Assembly (NCBI RefSeq): GCF_020405225.1
Contig: NZ_CP084472.1
Location: 2,790,001 to 2,854,000, forward strand
Source of the DNA: Natrinema sp. DC36
GTDB taxonomy: Archaea > Halobacteriota > Halobacteria > Halobacteriales > Natrialbaceae
Length of the DNA stretch: 64,000 nucleotides
Direction of reading: 5' to 3'
Part shown: positions 1 through 8,792 of the stretch, one piece after another
How the letters are laid out: each line of letters opens with the position of its first letter
Numbering within the stretch: position 1 is the stretch's first letter
Notes under the pieces: generated by a model
Databases searched by the model: none
What the model saw: the letters and a program-made list of their open reading frames with translations, nothing else
Told to the model about the DNA's origin: nothing
Position numbers and translations under genes: made by a program

Positions 1-485
1 ACGGCGACCTCTCGTGGAACGAGCCCGTCACGCCCGGCAGCGGCTCGAGCCTGAGCGGAATCGCCCTCGCCGACGCGTCGATCGGCTACTGCTGCGATAC
101 GAACGATGCCGTCTTCGAGACGACCGACGGCGGCGATTCATTCGATCGCATCGGGCCCGTCGGGGCCGGCGGGACGCTCGAGAACCTCGCGACGCTGGGT
201 CGGGGCGACTGCCTGGTGAGCGCCGATGACGGCGTCGTCCACCGCTACGGCGGCTCGACGTGGACGCCCGAGCGGGTCGGCGAGGAAGCCATCTGTGGCA
301 TCGCTCGCCGCGAGCGGGAAACGATCGTCTGCGACGCGGACGGAGTGATCCACGAGCGGACCGAGGCCGAGTGGGAACAGGTCGACACACGCGCACCAGA
401 GTCGCTGCTGGCCGTCTCGGTCGATGCGGACGGCGAACGGGCGGTCGCGGTCGGCGAGGGCGGGACTGTCGTCGAGCGTCGGTGA
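1..485 (+). CDS. C-terminal part of a beta-propeller (YCF48/BNR-like) protein, 5' end outside window
   Basis: The open frame runs in from the left edge (first full codon at base 3) and stops at 483-485, so only about 160 C-terminal residues are visible. They show short repeating blades: residue patterns such as SGIALADASIGYCCDTND, VFETTDGGDSFDRIG and VVHRYGGSTWTPE resemble the BNR/YCF48-type propeller units of sialidase-like and photosystem-assembly-like repeats, with an Asp-Gly-Gly turn in each blade. Such proteins are usually extracytoplasmic or membrane associated, but the N-terminus that would show a signal peptide is missing. No enzymatic motif is seen. The internal ATG at 216 is inside the protein and is not a real start. 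Function unknown. Confidence 0.6.
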   Translation, partial: GDLSWNEPVTPGSGSSLSGIALADASIGYCCDTNDAVFETTDGGDSFDRIGPVGAGGTLENLATLGRGDCLVSADDGVVHRYGGSTWTPERVGEEAICGIARRERETIVCDADGVIHERTEAEWEQVDTRAPESLLAVSVDADGERAVAVGEGGTVVERR

Positions 486-615
486 GACCGATTGAGTAGC
501 GCACGATCGATCGGAGTGCGATCGACGGAACGCCGACTCTCGAGACGGACGGAGCGACGATAGTATCGAGTTCTTGACCGGTCGAGGTCCGCCGTTGATC
601 GGCTCGAGCGGACCG

Positions 616-640
616 ATTACTAGTCGAATTATCGAGTAAT
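616..640. promoter_or_regulatory. Inverted repeat in the intergenic region upstream of the GNAT gene
   Basis: ATTACT at 616-621 and AGTAAT at 635-640 form a perfect 6-bp inverted repeat with a 13-nt spacer, in the only AT-rich stretch of the 285-bp gap 486-770. It is about 130 bp upstream of the start at 771, so it could be an operator, an upstream promoter element, or the 3' hairpin of the preceding gene. No other feature was seen in this gap. Confidence 0.25.
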
Positions 641-770
641 TCACGACCTGTCGGATCGGCGTATTCAAGGCAAACCACCATTCCACTCCGACGGGAATAG
701 CAGACTATCACGACCGCATTGCGGGACATCTCTCGGTTGACCTGCAGACAGCCGTGAAACGGCCACCACC

Positions 771-1901
771 ATGAGTACACGCAAACGAACGGCGACGCGA
801 TACACCGTCCGCGCGTTCGAATCCGATGACCGATCGGCGTTCCTGTCGCTGTACGAATCGGTGTTCGGCCACCAGCGGAACGCGGACTGGTTTCACTGGA
901 AGTTCGACGAGAATCCGTACGTCGATCACGTCCCGATCCTCGTGGCGAGCGAGGGCGGCGACCCCGTCGGGTTTCGGTCGTTTTTCGCCCAGGAGATGCG
1001 CATCGGTGGAGCCGTCCGGACCGCGTTCCAGCCCTGCGATACGATGGTGCACCCGGATCATCGCGGGCGCGGGCTGTTCGGTCGCATGAACGAGCGGGCC
1101 ATCGAGCGCTACACCGACGGGGAGCCGTCGTTTTTCTTCAATTTCCCGAACGAGAACTCGAAGCCCGGCAACCTGGCACACGGCTGGCGCGAGATCGGGA
1201 CGGTGCCGGCGTACTACCGGCCGCAAAACCCCATTAGCGTCCTCGAGGACCGGATCAACGCCGGGCCGAGGAGAGACGTCACTGATGCCCAGCCGGCTGA
1301 CGACGGTCCGGCCACCGCCGTCACGGACACGCTCGAGGACGCCATTGCGACCTCCCAGCGGGCCGGCGATCGACTGCTCGTCGAATCCGACTCCGACCTC
1401 GCGGTGGAGTACTACGAGACGCCGCCGACAGAGACGCTCGCGTCGATCTATCGACGGTCGATTCCTGACGCGATCCACACGAACCGGACTGCGGCGTTCT
1501 ATCGCTGGCGGTTCGACAACCCTGTACACTCGTACGTGGCCTACGTCGCCCGGCGGGACGGCGACCCGATCGCCGCACTCGTCGTCTCAAGCGCGGACGA
1601 GTACGCCCGAATCGTCGACGCGCTCCCTCGAACGATCGGATCGGAGTCCGGGGCGCTCAACCGCCTGCTCGTCTCGGCGCTCGACGACTGCGCGGACCGG
1701 AGCTACGTCGAGGCGTTCGGGGAAACGCTGCCCGCGCCGCTCCGATTCCGGTTCTATCCCGATACCCGATTGCCGCTGTCCGCGCTGATCCGTCCGACCT
1801 CCCGGACGCTCCTCGCGCGGAATCTCGGGGAGGAGGTCGACCTCGAGTCGAGTTCGATCGCGTCGTGGACGTTCTCTCGGCTCGATCTGGACACGACCTG
1901 A
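771..1901 (+). CDS. GNAT-family N-acetyltransferase (376 aa)
   Basis: Predicted acyl-CoA-dependent acetyltransferase of the GNAT superfamily, probably cytosolic. The N-terminal half has the family pattern: an acidic N-terminal strand (YTVRAFESDDRSAFLSLYES), then VHPDHRGRGLFGRM near residues 93-106, which is the acetyl-CoA pyrophosphate-binding R/Q-x-x-G-x-G/A loop. The central and C-terminal part (YRWRFDNPVHSYVAYVARR) looks like a second, degenerate GNAT fold, as in long two-domain GNATs; 376 aa is about twice the usual single-domain length. The substrate cannot be told. ATG at 771 is the first good start and follows an AT-poor 285-bp gap. It is followed by the P-type ATPase 77 bp downstream on the same strand. 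Confidence 0.7.
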   Translation: MSTRKRTATRYTVRAFESDDRSAFLSLYESVFGHQRNADWFHWKFDENPYVDHVPILVASEGGDPVGFRSFFAQEMRIGGAVRTAFQPCDTMVHPDHRGRGLFGRMNERAIERYTDGEPSFFFNFPNENSKPGNLAHGWREIGTVPAYYRPQNPISVLEDRINAGPRRDVTDAQPADDGPATAVTDTLEDAIATSQRAGDRLLVESDSDLAVEYYETPPTETLASIYRRSIPDAIHTNRTAAFYRWRFDNPVHSYVAYVARRDGDPIAALVVSSADEYARIVDALPRTIGSESGALNRLLVSALDDCADRSYVEAFGETLPAPLRFRFYPDTRLPLSALIRPTSRTLLARNLGEEVDLESSSIASWTFSRLDLDTT

Positions 1902-1978
1902 GCGAGGCGGGCCGCCGGGCGACGACGGGGCGGTCGGAATCGACCACCGTTATTGCCGTCGAACCCGCAGCCACTACC

Positions 1979-4489
1979 GTGAGCGATCGACGCGCGGGCG
2001 ACGACCGGCGCAACCGCTGTCGACTGTGCGGCTCGCCGCTCTCGGAGACGACCGGCGAGTCTGCGGTGAGTGATTTCTGTTCGACCGGCTGTCGCGACGT
2101 CGCCGCCGAGTTCGGCGCGGGCGACGGTGATAGCGGGACCGACAGCGGTGACGTGGCTGACGGCGGGACGGACGACACCGATCGAGACGGCTCCGTCCGC
2201 ACCTTCTTCCGAGTCGACGGAATGCACTCCGCGACCTGCGAGGCGTTCCTCGAGGCCGTCGCCGAGGACCGAGACGGCGTGAGCGACGCCGAGGCGAGTT
2301 ACGTCACGGAGACGGTCCGAGTCGACCACGACCCGGAGCGGGTTTCGACGGACGCGCTCGAGGACGCGCTGAGTACGGTCGGCTACACGGCGTACCTGCG
2401 CGAGGACGCGACCGCCGACGACGAGACCGGCGGGACACGGCGCTCGCGGGAGATGTCCGGCCTCCGGAAGCGCCGTTCGGACGACATGCTCGAGATGCGG
2501 TACGTGGTCGGCGTCGTCTTCGGTTCATTCCTCCTGTTGCCGTTTCTGGCCGTCCTCTATCCGATGTTTCTGACGGATTTCACGGACTGGAGCGCGCTCT
2601 CGCAGTTCGACGACGCCTTTACCGGCTTCAGCGGCCCGATGTACATGCCCCTGTTTCTGGTGATGACGGCCGCGATCCTCTACCTGACCGGCGGGCCGCT
2701 CCTGCGGGGCGCGTACGTCAGCCTGAAACTCCGACGACCGACGACGGACCTGCTCGCGGCGCTGACGATCTGCAGCGCGTACGTCTACAGCGTCGCCGTC
2801 TCCGGACTCGGACGCAACGACCTCTACTTCGATCTAACGATCGTCGTGGCCTCGATCGTGATGGGCGCGACCTACTACGAGGCGACGGTCAAGCGCCGCG
2901 CGACGGACCGGCTGACCGACCTGACCGTCTCGCAGGTCGACACGGCCCGGCTGTACGCGTCGGACGGCTCGACGACGGAGCTGCCCGTCGCAGACCTCGA
3001 GTCCGGCGATCGGGTGCTCGTCCGCGAGGGGGAACGGGTTCCCGTCGACGGGACCCTCGCCGAGGGCGAGTGCGCGGTCGACGAGGCCGTCGTGACCGGG
3101 GAGTCGCTCCCGGTGACGAAACGCGAAGGGGACGAGGTAGTCGGCGGCTCGGTCGTCACGACCGACGCAGCAGTGGTCGACGTCGGCGAGCGGACGACCA
3201 GCAGCATCGACCGACTCACGCGGGTCGTCTGGAACGTCCAGAGCGCGGACCACGGCGTCACGCGCCGGGCCGACGAACTCGCCGCGCCGCTCGTCCCGAT
3301 CGTCCTCGCCGCCGCCGTCGTCGTCGGCGCGGGATCCCTCCTCTTCGGTGCGAGCGGAATGACGGCCGCGCTGGCCGTCTGCATGACTCTCATGGTCGCG
3401 AGCCCGTGGGCGCTCGGCTTCGCGACGTCTTACTCCGTCGCGACGAGCCTCGAGGCGGCGCTCGAACGCGGAATCGTCGTCTTCGACGAGACGATCTTCG
3501 AGCGGCTGCGCGCAATCGACGTCGTCGTCTTCGACAAGACCGGAACGCTGACGACCGGCGAGATGTCCGTGCTCGAGGCCGACGCGCCCGACGACCTCCT
3601 GGCGGCCGCCGCGGCCCTCGAGCAGCGCGCGGCCCACCCGGCGGCGGCGGCGATCGCGACCGCGTTCGACGGAAGCGACGGCCGCAACGAGGAGGGTGAC
3701 GCGAGCGGGTCGGCTCGCGCGGACGGCGGCGCGGCCGCGGCGGGTGACCGAGCGGTCAGTGATTTCCACACCCACGCGACCGGCGTCGAGGGAACCGTCG
3801 ACGGTCGAACGGTGCTCGTCGGTCACCCCGACCTCTTCCGGGAACTCGGGTGGACGCTCGGTGACGGACTCGAGGCGCGACTCGAGCGCGCTCGAGAAGC
3901 GGGGCGGCTCCCGGTCGTCGTCGGCCGAGACGGGACGGCGGAGGGGGTCGTGATCGTCGGCGACGAACCCCGCGAGGCGTGGGAGGAGACGATCGCGGCG
4001 CTGGACGCGGACGGTATCGACGTCGTGGTCCTGACCGGCGACGACGGGACGGCTTCCGAGACTTTCGCGGAACATCCCGGCGTCGATCACGTCTTCGCCG
4101 GCGTCTCGCCCGACGGGAAAACGGCGGCCGTCAGGCGGATGAAAGGCGACAGCCGAGTCGCGATGGTCGGCGACGGGACGAACGACGCGCCCGCGCTCGC
4201 CGCGGCCGATCTGGGAATCTCGCTGGGGAGCGGCACCGCGCTCGCCGCCGACGCGGCCGACGTGGCGATCGTCGACGACGACCTCGCCGCGGTCGAGCGG
4301 GCGTTCGCGCTCGCGCGGGCCGCACGCAACCGAATCAGGCAGAACCTCGGGCTCGCGTTCGTCTACAACGCGCTCGCCATTCCCCCAGCCGTCCTCGGGA
4401 TCGTGAACCCGTTGGTGACGACCGTCGCCGTCGTGGTCGGCACACTCCTCATCGTCGGGAACGCGGAGCGATCGCTCGTCGGCGACTGA
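1979..4489 (+). CDS. P1B-type heavy-metal translocating ATPase with altered metal-site motifs (836 aa)
   Basis: Membrane ATPase expected to export transition metal ions. Order from the N-terminus: a treble-clef/TRASH-like Cys pair (CRLC at 14-17, CSTGC at 34-38), an HMA-like domain around GMHSATCEAF, transmembrane helices, the actuator motif VVTGESLPVTK, the phosphorylation loop DKTGTLT with Asp near residue 519, the AHP motif of P1B pumps, and GDGTNDAPAL in the hinge. Two metal-ligand positions look changed: the HMA CxxC reads SATC, and the transmembrane CPC/SPC motif reads SPWALG (Ser near residue 475). The GTG at 1979 is chosen because TTATTG lies about 25 bp upstream, giving a leaderless start; the frame itself is open from 1865, overlapping the previous gene. 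Copper is the default family substrate, but the motifs make specificity uncertain. Confidence 0.85.
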   Translation: MSDRRAGDDRRNRCRLCGSPLSETTGESAVSDFCSTGCRDVAAEFGAGDGDSGTDSGDVADGGTDDTDRDGSVRTFFRVDGMHSATCEAFLEAVAEDRDGVSDAEASYVTETVRVDHDPERVSTDALEDALSTVGYTAYLREDATADDETGGTRRSREMSGLRKRRSDDMLEMRYVVGVVFGSFLLLPFLAVLYPMFLTDFTDWSALSQFDDAFTGFSGPMYMPLFLVMTAAILYLTGGPLLRGAYVSLKLRRPTTDLLAALTICSAYVYSVAVSGLGRNDLYFDLTIVVASIVMGATYYEATVKRRATDRLTDLTVSQVDTARLYASDGSTTELPVADLESGDRVLVREGERVPVDGTLAEGECAVDEAVVTGESLPVTKREGDEVVGGSVVTTDAAVVDVGERTTSSIDRLTRVVWNVQSADHGVTRRADELAAPLVPIVLAAAVVVGAGSLLFGASGMTAALAVCMTLMVASPWALGFATSYSVATSLEAALERGIVVFDETIFERLRAIDVVVFDKTGTLTTGEMSVLEADAPDDLLAAAAALEQRAAHPAAAAIATAFDGSDGRNEEGDASGSARADGGAAAAGDRAVSDFHTHATGVEGTVDGRTVLVGHPDLFRELGWTLGDGLEARLERAREAGRLPVVVGRDGTAEGVVIVGDEPREAWEETIAALDADGIDVVVLTGDDGTASETFAEHPGVDHVFAGVSPDGKTAAVRRMKGDSRVAMVGDGTNDAPALAAADLGISLGSGTALAADAADVAIVDDDLAAVERAFALARAARNRIRQNLGLAFVYNALAIPPAVLGIVNPLVTTVAVVVGTLLIVGNAERSLVGD

Positions 4490-4501
4490 CCGTCACGGCC
4501 G

Positions 4502-5026
4502 TCATTCCTCTTCGACGCTCTCCTCGACGTCCTCGAGCGCGCCCCACGAAACGGTTCGATCGACGTAGATCGAAACGATCCGCCGCTCGTCGAGATCGTG
4601 GGTCGCGTACTGGTCGTATTTGGACTCGAGTGCGTGCACGGCTGAATGGTGTTCTGAGGCGTCGGGCTCGAGAATCCCTGCACGACCGCGAACCTGAACC
4701 CACGCGAGGCGCGACCAGCCCTCGCGATAGCGGTCGACGAGCACCGTCACCTGCGGGTTCGTCCGAATATTCCGAACGCGCCGGAGGTCGCGGGTCGCTT
4801 TCGGCTTCTCGTCGATCGCCGAGACGATTCGGACGGCGGCTCCGTCGTCAGCGCTCCGTGACTCGCTCGAGGCCGTCCGATTCGTCACATCCGTCGGACT
4901 CGCCACCCGTGGACGCTCAAGGAGCGCGAAACAGATCGGCACCGCGTGCGGGCGATTCTCCTCGTCGACCGTCGCCAGCGAGCCGACGCGGGCCCGCTCG
5001 AGGAAGGCGCGTTCGTCGGGCGTCAT
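4502..5026 (-). CDS. PPOX-class F420-dependent/flavin-binding oxidoreductase (TIGR03668-like, 174 aa)
   Basis: Small split-barrel protein of the pyridoxamine-5'-phosphate oxidase-like superfamily, which binds F420 or FMN. The start MTPDERAFLERARVGSLATV followed by PHAVPICFAL is characteristic of this family, as are the later strand LRRVRNIRTNPQVTVLVDRY and WVQVRGRAGIL. A roughly 25-residue acidic insertion (PRVASPTDVTNRTASSESRS) interrupts the barrel. The substrate is unknown. The gene is convergent with the P-type ATPase (12 bp between stops) and divergent from the MFS transporter, whose start is 111 bp away. Confidence 0.75.
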   Translation of the reverse strand: MTPDERAFLERARVGSLATVDEENRPHAVPICFALLERPRVASPTDVTNRTASSESRSADDGAAVRIVSAIDEKPKATRDLRRVRNIRTNPQVTVLVDRYREGWSRLAWVQVRGRAGILEPDASEHHSAVHALESKYDQYATHDLDERRIVSIYVDRTVSWGALEDVEESVEEE

Positions 5027-5137
5027 GGGACGACGGACGATACCGGTGCAAAAAGAGCTGTCCGGGGCGACGCCGGTTCCGGGGAGTCGTACCGCTACGC
5101 GAACTTACTCGGGCCGCGGTCACTCAGCCACGTGCAG

Positions 5138-6370
5138 ATGACTGCACGGATGAGTCGGCGTCGCGCGTACGCGGCCGTCGTGGTCGGGACGGGCGGCTAC
5201 ACCTGCCTGATGTTTATCTGGTTCTCGCTGCCGGCATCTCTCACGACGATCATCGCGGATCTCGGTCTCTCGGGCACGCAGGCCGGCGTCGTCGCGGGTG
5301 CGGTCCCGCTGACCTACATTCCGATCGCGCTGTTCACGGGCCTGGTCATCGACCGCGTCGGGCCGGGCCGGAGCCTCGCAGCGGGCATCCTGATCTACGG
5401 CGTCGCCCAAGTCGGCCGCAGTTTCGCGGCCGGGTTTCCGTCGCTACTCGCGGCGACGCTGCTGATCGGCGTCGGCGCGACGGCCATCACCTTCGGGCTG
5501 CCGAAACTCGTCTCCGTGCTGTTTCCGCCCGACGAGACCGGCGTCCCGTCCTCGATCTACCTCGTCGGCGCGTCGGCGGGAACGGCCGGCGCGTTCGCCG
5601 TCGGGCGACCGATTCTGAGCCCGCTGCTGGGCGGCTGGCGCGAGCTGTTCTTCTGGAGCGGGATCGTCGCGATCGGCTACGGCTTCCTGTGGTTCGTCGT
5701 CGCTCGCCGGTTGGGGATCGACGCCCGAAACCGCGCGGCCAACGACGCCGACGCGGCGGACTCGTCGCTCTCGCTCGCGGCGATTCGGCGAGATCTTGAA
5801 CTCGTGCTCACCCACCGCGAGCTACAGCTCGTGGTCGTCATCGGGACGATGTATCTCCTGATCGCCCACGGCATACAGGGGTGGCTCCCGACGCTGCTCG
5901 AGTCGCGGGGCTACTCGCCGGATCGAGCGGGACGGACGACGAGCCTGCTCGTCGCCGCCAACGTCGTCGGCGTGCTGACCGTTCCCGTGGCGGCCGACCA
6001 ATTAGGCGCTCGCCGCACCGCCCTGATAGCCTGCGGGCTCGTCGCCACGCTCGGAATCTCGGGCGTGCTCTCGAGCGATCTCGGACTCGTGCTCCTCGGA
6101 AGCGTCGTCGTCACCGGCTTCGGGTACGGCGGCCTCTCGCCGCTCATTCGGGCGATCCCGCCGGCACTCGAGGGGATCGGCGCTCGGCTGACCGGGACGG
6201 CCGTGGGGTTCATCTTCGCCGTCGGCGAGATCGGCGGCTTTCTCGGCCCGGTACTGATCGGGGTGCTCTACGACCTCACCGGCTCGTACGCACCGGGGCT
6301 GGGAATCCTCGCGACCGGGGGGCTCGTCGTGGCGGTCGCCGGCGGCGTGTTGCGGTATCGATACGAGTAG
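5138..6370 (+). CDS. Major facilitator superfamily transporter (about 410 aa)
   Basis: Polytopic membrane protein with about 12 hydrophobic segments typical of MFS carriers. The first helix (AYAAVVVGTGGYTCLMFIWF) is followed by a loop-2/3 signature-like stretch (TGLVIDRVGPGRSLAAG, corresponding to the GxxxDRxGRR motif A). A central cytoplasmic loop containing ARNRAANDADAADSS separates the two six-helix halves. It resembles the nitrate/oxalate-type MFS group, but the substrate cannot be assigned. The frame is open upstream to 4946; ATG 5138 (or 5150) is preferred because the extra N-terminus overlaps the divergent PPOX gene and is not hydrophobic. Confidence 0.8.
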   Translation: MTARMSRRRAYAAVVVGTGGYTCLMFIWFSLPASLTTIIADLGLSGTQAGVVAGAVPLTYIPIALFTGLVIDRVGPGRSLAAGILIYGVAQVGRSFAAGFPSLLAATLLIGVGATAITFGLPKLVSVLFPPDETGVPSSIYLVGASAGTAGAFAVGRPILSPLLGGWRELFFWSGIVAIGYGFLWFVVARRLGIDARNRAANDADAADSSLSLAAIRRDLELVLTHRELQLVVVIGTMYLLIAHGIQGWLPTLLESRGYSPDRAGRTTSLLVAANVVGVLTVPVAADQLGARRTALIACGLVATLGISGVLSSDLGLVLLGSVVVTGFGYGGLSPLIRAIPPALEGIGARLTGTAVGFIFAVGEIGGFLGPVLIGVLYDLTGSYAPGLGILATGGLVVAVAGGVLRYRYE

Positions 6371-6427
6371 TCGCTCACGTCTCAGTCGGGTCTATTTCTC
6401 GGGCCGAGAGTCCGCTCGGACTCGGCT

Positions 6428-6463
6428 TTGCATGATATGCAACCCTTTTCCTCATATGCAAAA
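6428..6463. promoter_or_regulatory. Perfect inverted repeat plus third half-site upstream of the LMF gene
   Basis: TTGCAT (6428-6433), spacer GAT, ATGCAA (6437-6442) is a perfect inverted repeat. A further copy of the half-site, ATATGCAA, ends at 6461. The group lies about 110 bp upstream of the start at 6574 and 58 bp after the MFS stop, so it looks like an operator for a dimeric helix-turn-helix protein. A chance origin is possible for a 6-bp arm, but the third half-site at near one-turn-plus spacing makes this less likely. Confidence 0.4.
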
Positions 6464-6573
6464 GCAGTCCGACGACGCGATCGATCGGCGGGTCCCAGCA
6501 GAATCGAATACAGGAGCCGACCGCGCGCTCAGACGCGCCACTCCTTTGACCGTCCGCGGAGTTACCGCCGACC

Positions 6574-8034
6574 ATGTGGCAGGGCGACGGCTACTGGCTC
6601 GTCCGGTTCGTCTTCCAGCGGGGCCTCGCGCTGTTGTACCTGCTCGCCTTTCTCGTCGCTGCGCATCAGTTTCGACCGCTGGCGGGCGAGGACGGGTTAT
6701 TGCCGCTCGAGCGGTACGTCGACGGCGTCTCGTTCTGGGACCGGCCGAGCCTCTTCTACGTCGTGCCGAGCGACCGTGCGATCGGTATCGCGGCCTGGAC
6801 CGGCGTGGTGCTCTCGGCGCTGGCGCTCGTGGGAGTGCCGTACTGGCTCCCCGTGGGATTCGCGACACCGGTTTCGATGGCTCTGTGGGCCGCGCTGTGG
6901 GCGCTCTATCTCTCCTTCGTGAACGCGGGCCAGACCTTCTACGGCTACGGCTGGGAGTCGATGCTCTGCGAGACCGGCTTTCTGGCGATTTTTCTAGGGG
7001 CAGGTTCGGTCGCGCCGCCCTTCGTCGTGATCCTGCTCCTGCAGTGGGTGCTGTTTCGCAACATGTTCGGTGCCGGGCTGATCAAGCTCCGCGGCGACGA
7101 CTGCTGGCGCGATCTGACCGCCATGGACTACCACTACGAGACGCAGCCGATCCCGAACCCCGTGAGCTGGTTCGCCCACCGCCTCCCGGATCGATTCCAC
7201 CGCATGGAGACGTTCGGAAATCACATCCTCGAGCTCCTGATACCGTTTTGCTACTTCGCACCGCAGCCCGTCTCGGCGCTGGCCGGGCTGGCGACGATCG
7301 GGTTTCAGGGGTGGTTGCTGGTCACCGGTAACTTCGCCTGGTTGAACGCGCTCACGATCGTGCTGGCGATTCCGACGTTCAGCGACGGCGTGCTCGCGGC
7401 CGCGCTCCCGGTTTCCGCGCCCGCGACCGCGCCGACGCCGCTCTATCTTGAGGTCCTCGCGGTCATCCTGGCCGCGATCGTGGTCGTCCTGAGCGTCCGG
7501 CCGGTGCGGAACATGCTCTCAGAGAGCCAGCTCATGAACACGTCGTTCGATCCGCTCAGCCTCGTCAACACCTACGGTGCGTTCGGATCGATAACGCGAG
7601 ATCGCTACGAGATCGTCGTCGAGGGCACCGACGACGAGAAGCTCACGCCGGAGACGGAGTGGCGATCCTATCGGTTCAGGGGGAAGCCGACCGATCCGGA
7701 GCGCCGGCCGTCACAGATCGCGCCCTACCACCTCCGGCTGGACTGGCAGCTGTGGTTCGCCGCCATGTCGCCGACCCCCCGCCGGAGTCCGTGGTTCCCG
7801 CGATTCCTCGCGAAACTGCTCGAGGCCGACGAGGAGACGCTCGCGCTGCTCGCCGAAGATCCGTTCGACGGGGAGCCGCCGACACGCGTCCGTGCGGTCC
7901 GGTACCGCTACCGGTACACCACGTCCGAGGAGCGGAGCGAAAGCGGCCGCTGGTGGGCTCGAGAGCGCGTCGGAACGTACGTGCAGCCGGTCTCGCTCGA
8001 GGAGTTGCGGGGTCGCCAGCGGCGATCGGGATGA
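6574..8034 (+). CDS. Lipase maturation factor (LMF)-family membrane protein (486 aa)
   Basis: Integral membrane protein of the LMF family (DUF1222). The N-terminal two thirds hold about eight hydrophobic helices. Between them are the family hallmarks FYGYGWESMLCETGF and FRNMFGAGLIKLRGDDCWRDLTAMDYHYETQP, followed by FAHRLPDRFHRMETFGNHILEL. The last 150 residues are soluble, with WRSYRFRGKP and PRRSPWFPRFLAKLLEADEETLALL, which are typical of the C-terminal domain. In vertebrates LMF1 helps dimeric lipases fold in the ER; the archaeal role is unknown. The start ATG gives MWQGDGYWLVRFVFQRG. The next gene, on the other strand, is a DCC-family thiol protein, so a link to disulfide or redox chemistry at the membrane is plausible but inferred. 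Confidence 0.88.
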   Translation: MWQGDGYWLVRFVFQRGLALLYLLAFLVAAHQFRPLAGEDGLLPLERYVDGVSFWDRPSLFYVVPSDRAIGIAAWTGVVLSALALVGVPYWLPVGFATPVSMALWAALWALYLSFVNAGQTFYGYGWESMLCETGFLAIFLGAGSVAPPFVVILLLQWVLFRNMFGAGLIKLRGDDCWRDLTAMDYHYETQPIPNPVSWFAHRLPDRFHRMETFGNHILELLIPFCYFAPQPVSALAGLATIGFQGWLLVTGNFAWLNALTIVLAIPTFSDGVLAAALPVSAPATAPTPLYLEVLAVILAAIVVVLSVRPVRNMLSESQLMNTSFDPLSLVNTYGAFGSITRDRYEIVVEGTDDEKLTPETEWRSYRFRGKPTDPERRPSQIAPYHLRLDWQLWFAAMSPTPRRSPWFPRFLAKLLEADEETLALLAEDPFDGEPPTRVRAVRYRYRYTTSEERSESGRWWARERVGTYVQPVSLEELRGRQRRSG

Positions 8035-8061
8035 TTCGGCGGCCCGTATTTGGGACGCAGT

Positions 8062-8454
8062 TCAGCCGTCGTCGGATCCCCGACGCGCCGGCGGCGTCTT
8101 CGAGAGATACCGGCCCCAGCGGTCGCGGTTGTCCGCGACCCACCGGTAGCCGCGCTCGCGGAACCGTTCGTAGTCCTCGAACTGCCGGAGGAACTCGACG
8201 ACATCGTCGACGGGGCCGCCAACGTCGGTGCGGGTGAGCGCCTCTTCGATCGACGCCCCGCAGGAGTACACCGCGTCGTCGGTCACCAGATGCGAGCAGT
8301 CCTCGTAGTCGTCGGGCAGTCGCGCGCGTAACTCGTCGGTGAGGTCGCTGAAGCCGACGATACGGAGGGCCGTCCGCTCGTCGAAGTAGTCGGCCCACCA
8401 GGTACAGAAGCCGCAGTCGTCGTCGTAGACGAGAATCGTCTCGCTCTCGCTCAT
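8062..8454 (-). CDS. DCC-family thiol-disulfide oxidoreductase-like protein (DUF393, 130 aa)
   Basis: Small protein with the DxxCxxC motif of the DCC family: VYDDDCGFCTWWADYF near residues 9-24. The family is thioredoxin-like and is predicted to do thiol-disulfide chemistry. The later CGASIEEAL stretch and the C-terminal WVADNRDRWGRYL helix also fit. Its length is close to the usual 120-140 aa. It converges with the LMF gene with a 27-bp gap. Confidence 0.8.
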   Translation of the reverse strand: MSESETILVYDDDCGFCTWWADYFDERTALRIVGFSDLTDELRARLPDDYEDCSHLVTDDAVYSCGASIEEALTRTDVGGPVDDVVEFLRQFEDYERFRERGYRWVADNRDRWGRYLSKTPPARRGSDDG

Positions 8455-8540
8455 AGAGGGACGTGGGGCCTCGAGCTACTAACGCTTGTTCTCGGTCTCG
8501 AGCACCGGAATACTTGGATCGGGCCGGCGAAGCGACACCC

Positions 8541-8735
8541 ATGGAGCGGTTCGTTCGGCTGATCGTCGCCGGCGGCGTCGTCCTCGTCGGCGCGTGCTGG
8601 CTCGCCGCGTTCGCCGACTACGGATCGGTTCCGTGGGTTGGCGGTATCGTCCTCGCCCTACTCGGGACGGGAGCCGTTGTCGCTGGAATTACCGGTGAAC
8701 TCGAGCCGGGCGCGTTCGCCGTCGAGGAGGGGTGA
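8541..8735 (+). CDS. Small two-helix membrane protein (64 aa)
   Basis: Short hydrophobic protein: helix 1 about residues 5-24 (VRLIVAGGVVLVGACWLAAF), a short DYGSVPW loop, and helix 2 about 32-50 (GGIVLALLGTGAVVAGITG), ending in an acidic tail. Both ends are typical of haloarchaeal small membrane proteins. The frame is open from 8463, but the ATG at 8541 begins the hydrophobic part and lies about 25 bp after TACTTGG, a TATA-like sequence. Function unknown. Confidence 0.6.
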   Translation: MERFVRLIVAGGVVLVGACWLAAFADYGSVPWVGGIVLALLGTGAVVAGITGELEPGAFAVEEG

Positions 8736-8792
8736 ACCGGTTCGTCGCTCCGTCGCCAGAACATTATTGGGACAGCTGGCCAATGGGGAGCC

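Noticed and set aside
3979-5799. A 606-codon plus-strand frame across the ATPase end and the MFS gene
   Set aside because: Arg-rich frame overlapping a clear P-type ATPase, the PPOX gene and an MFS gene; no motif seen.
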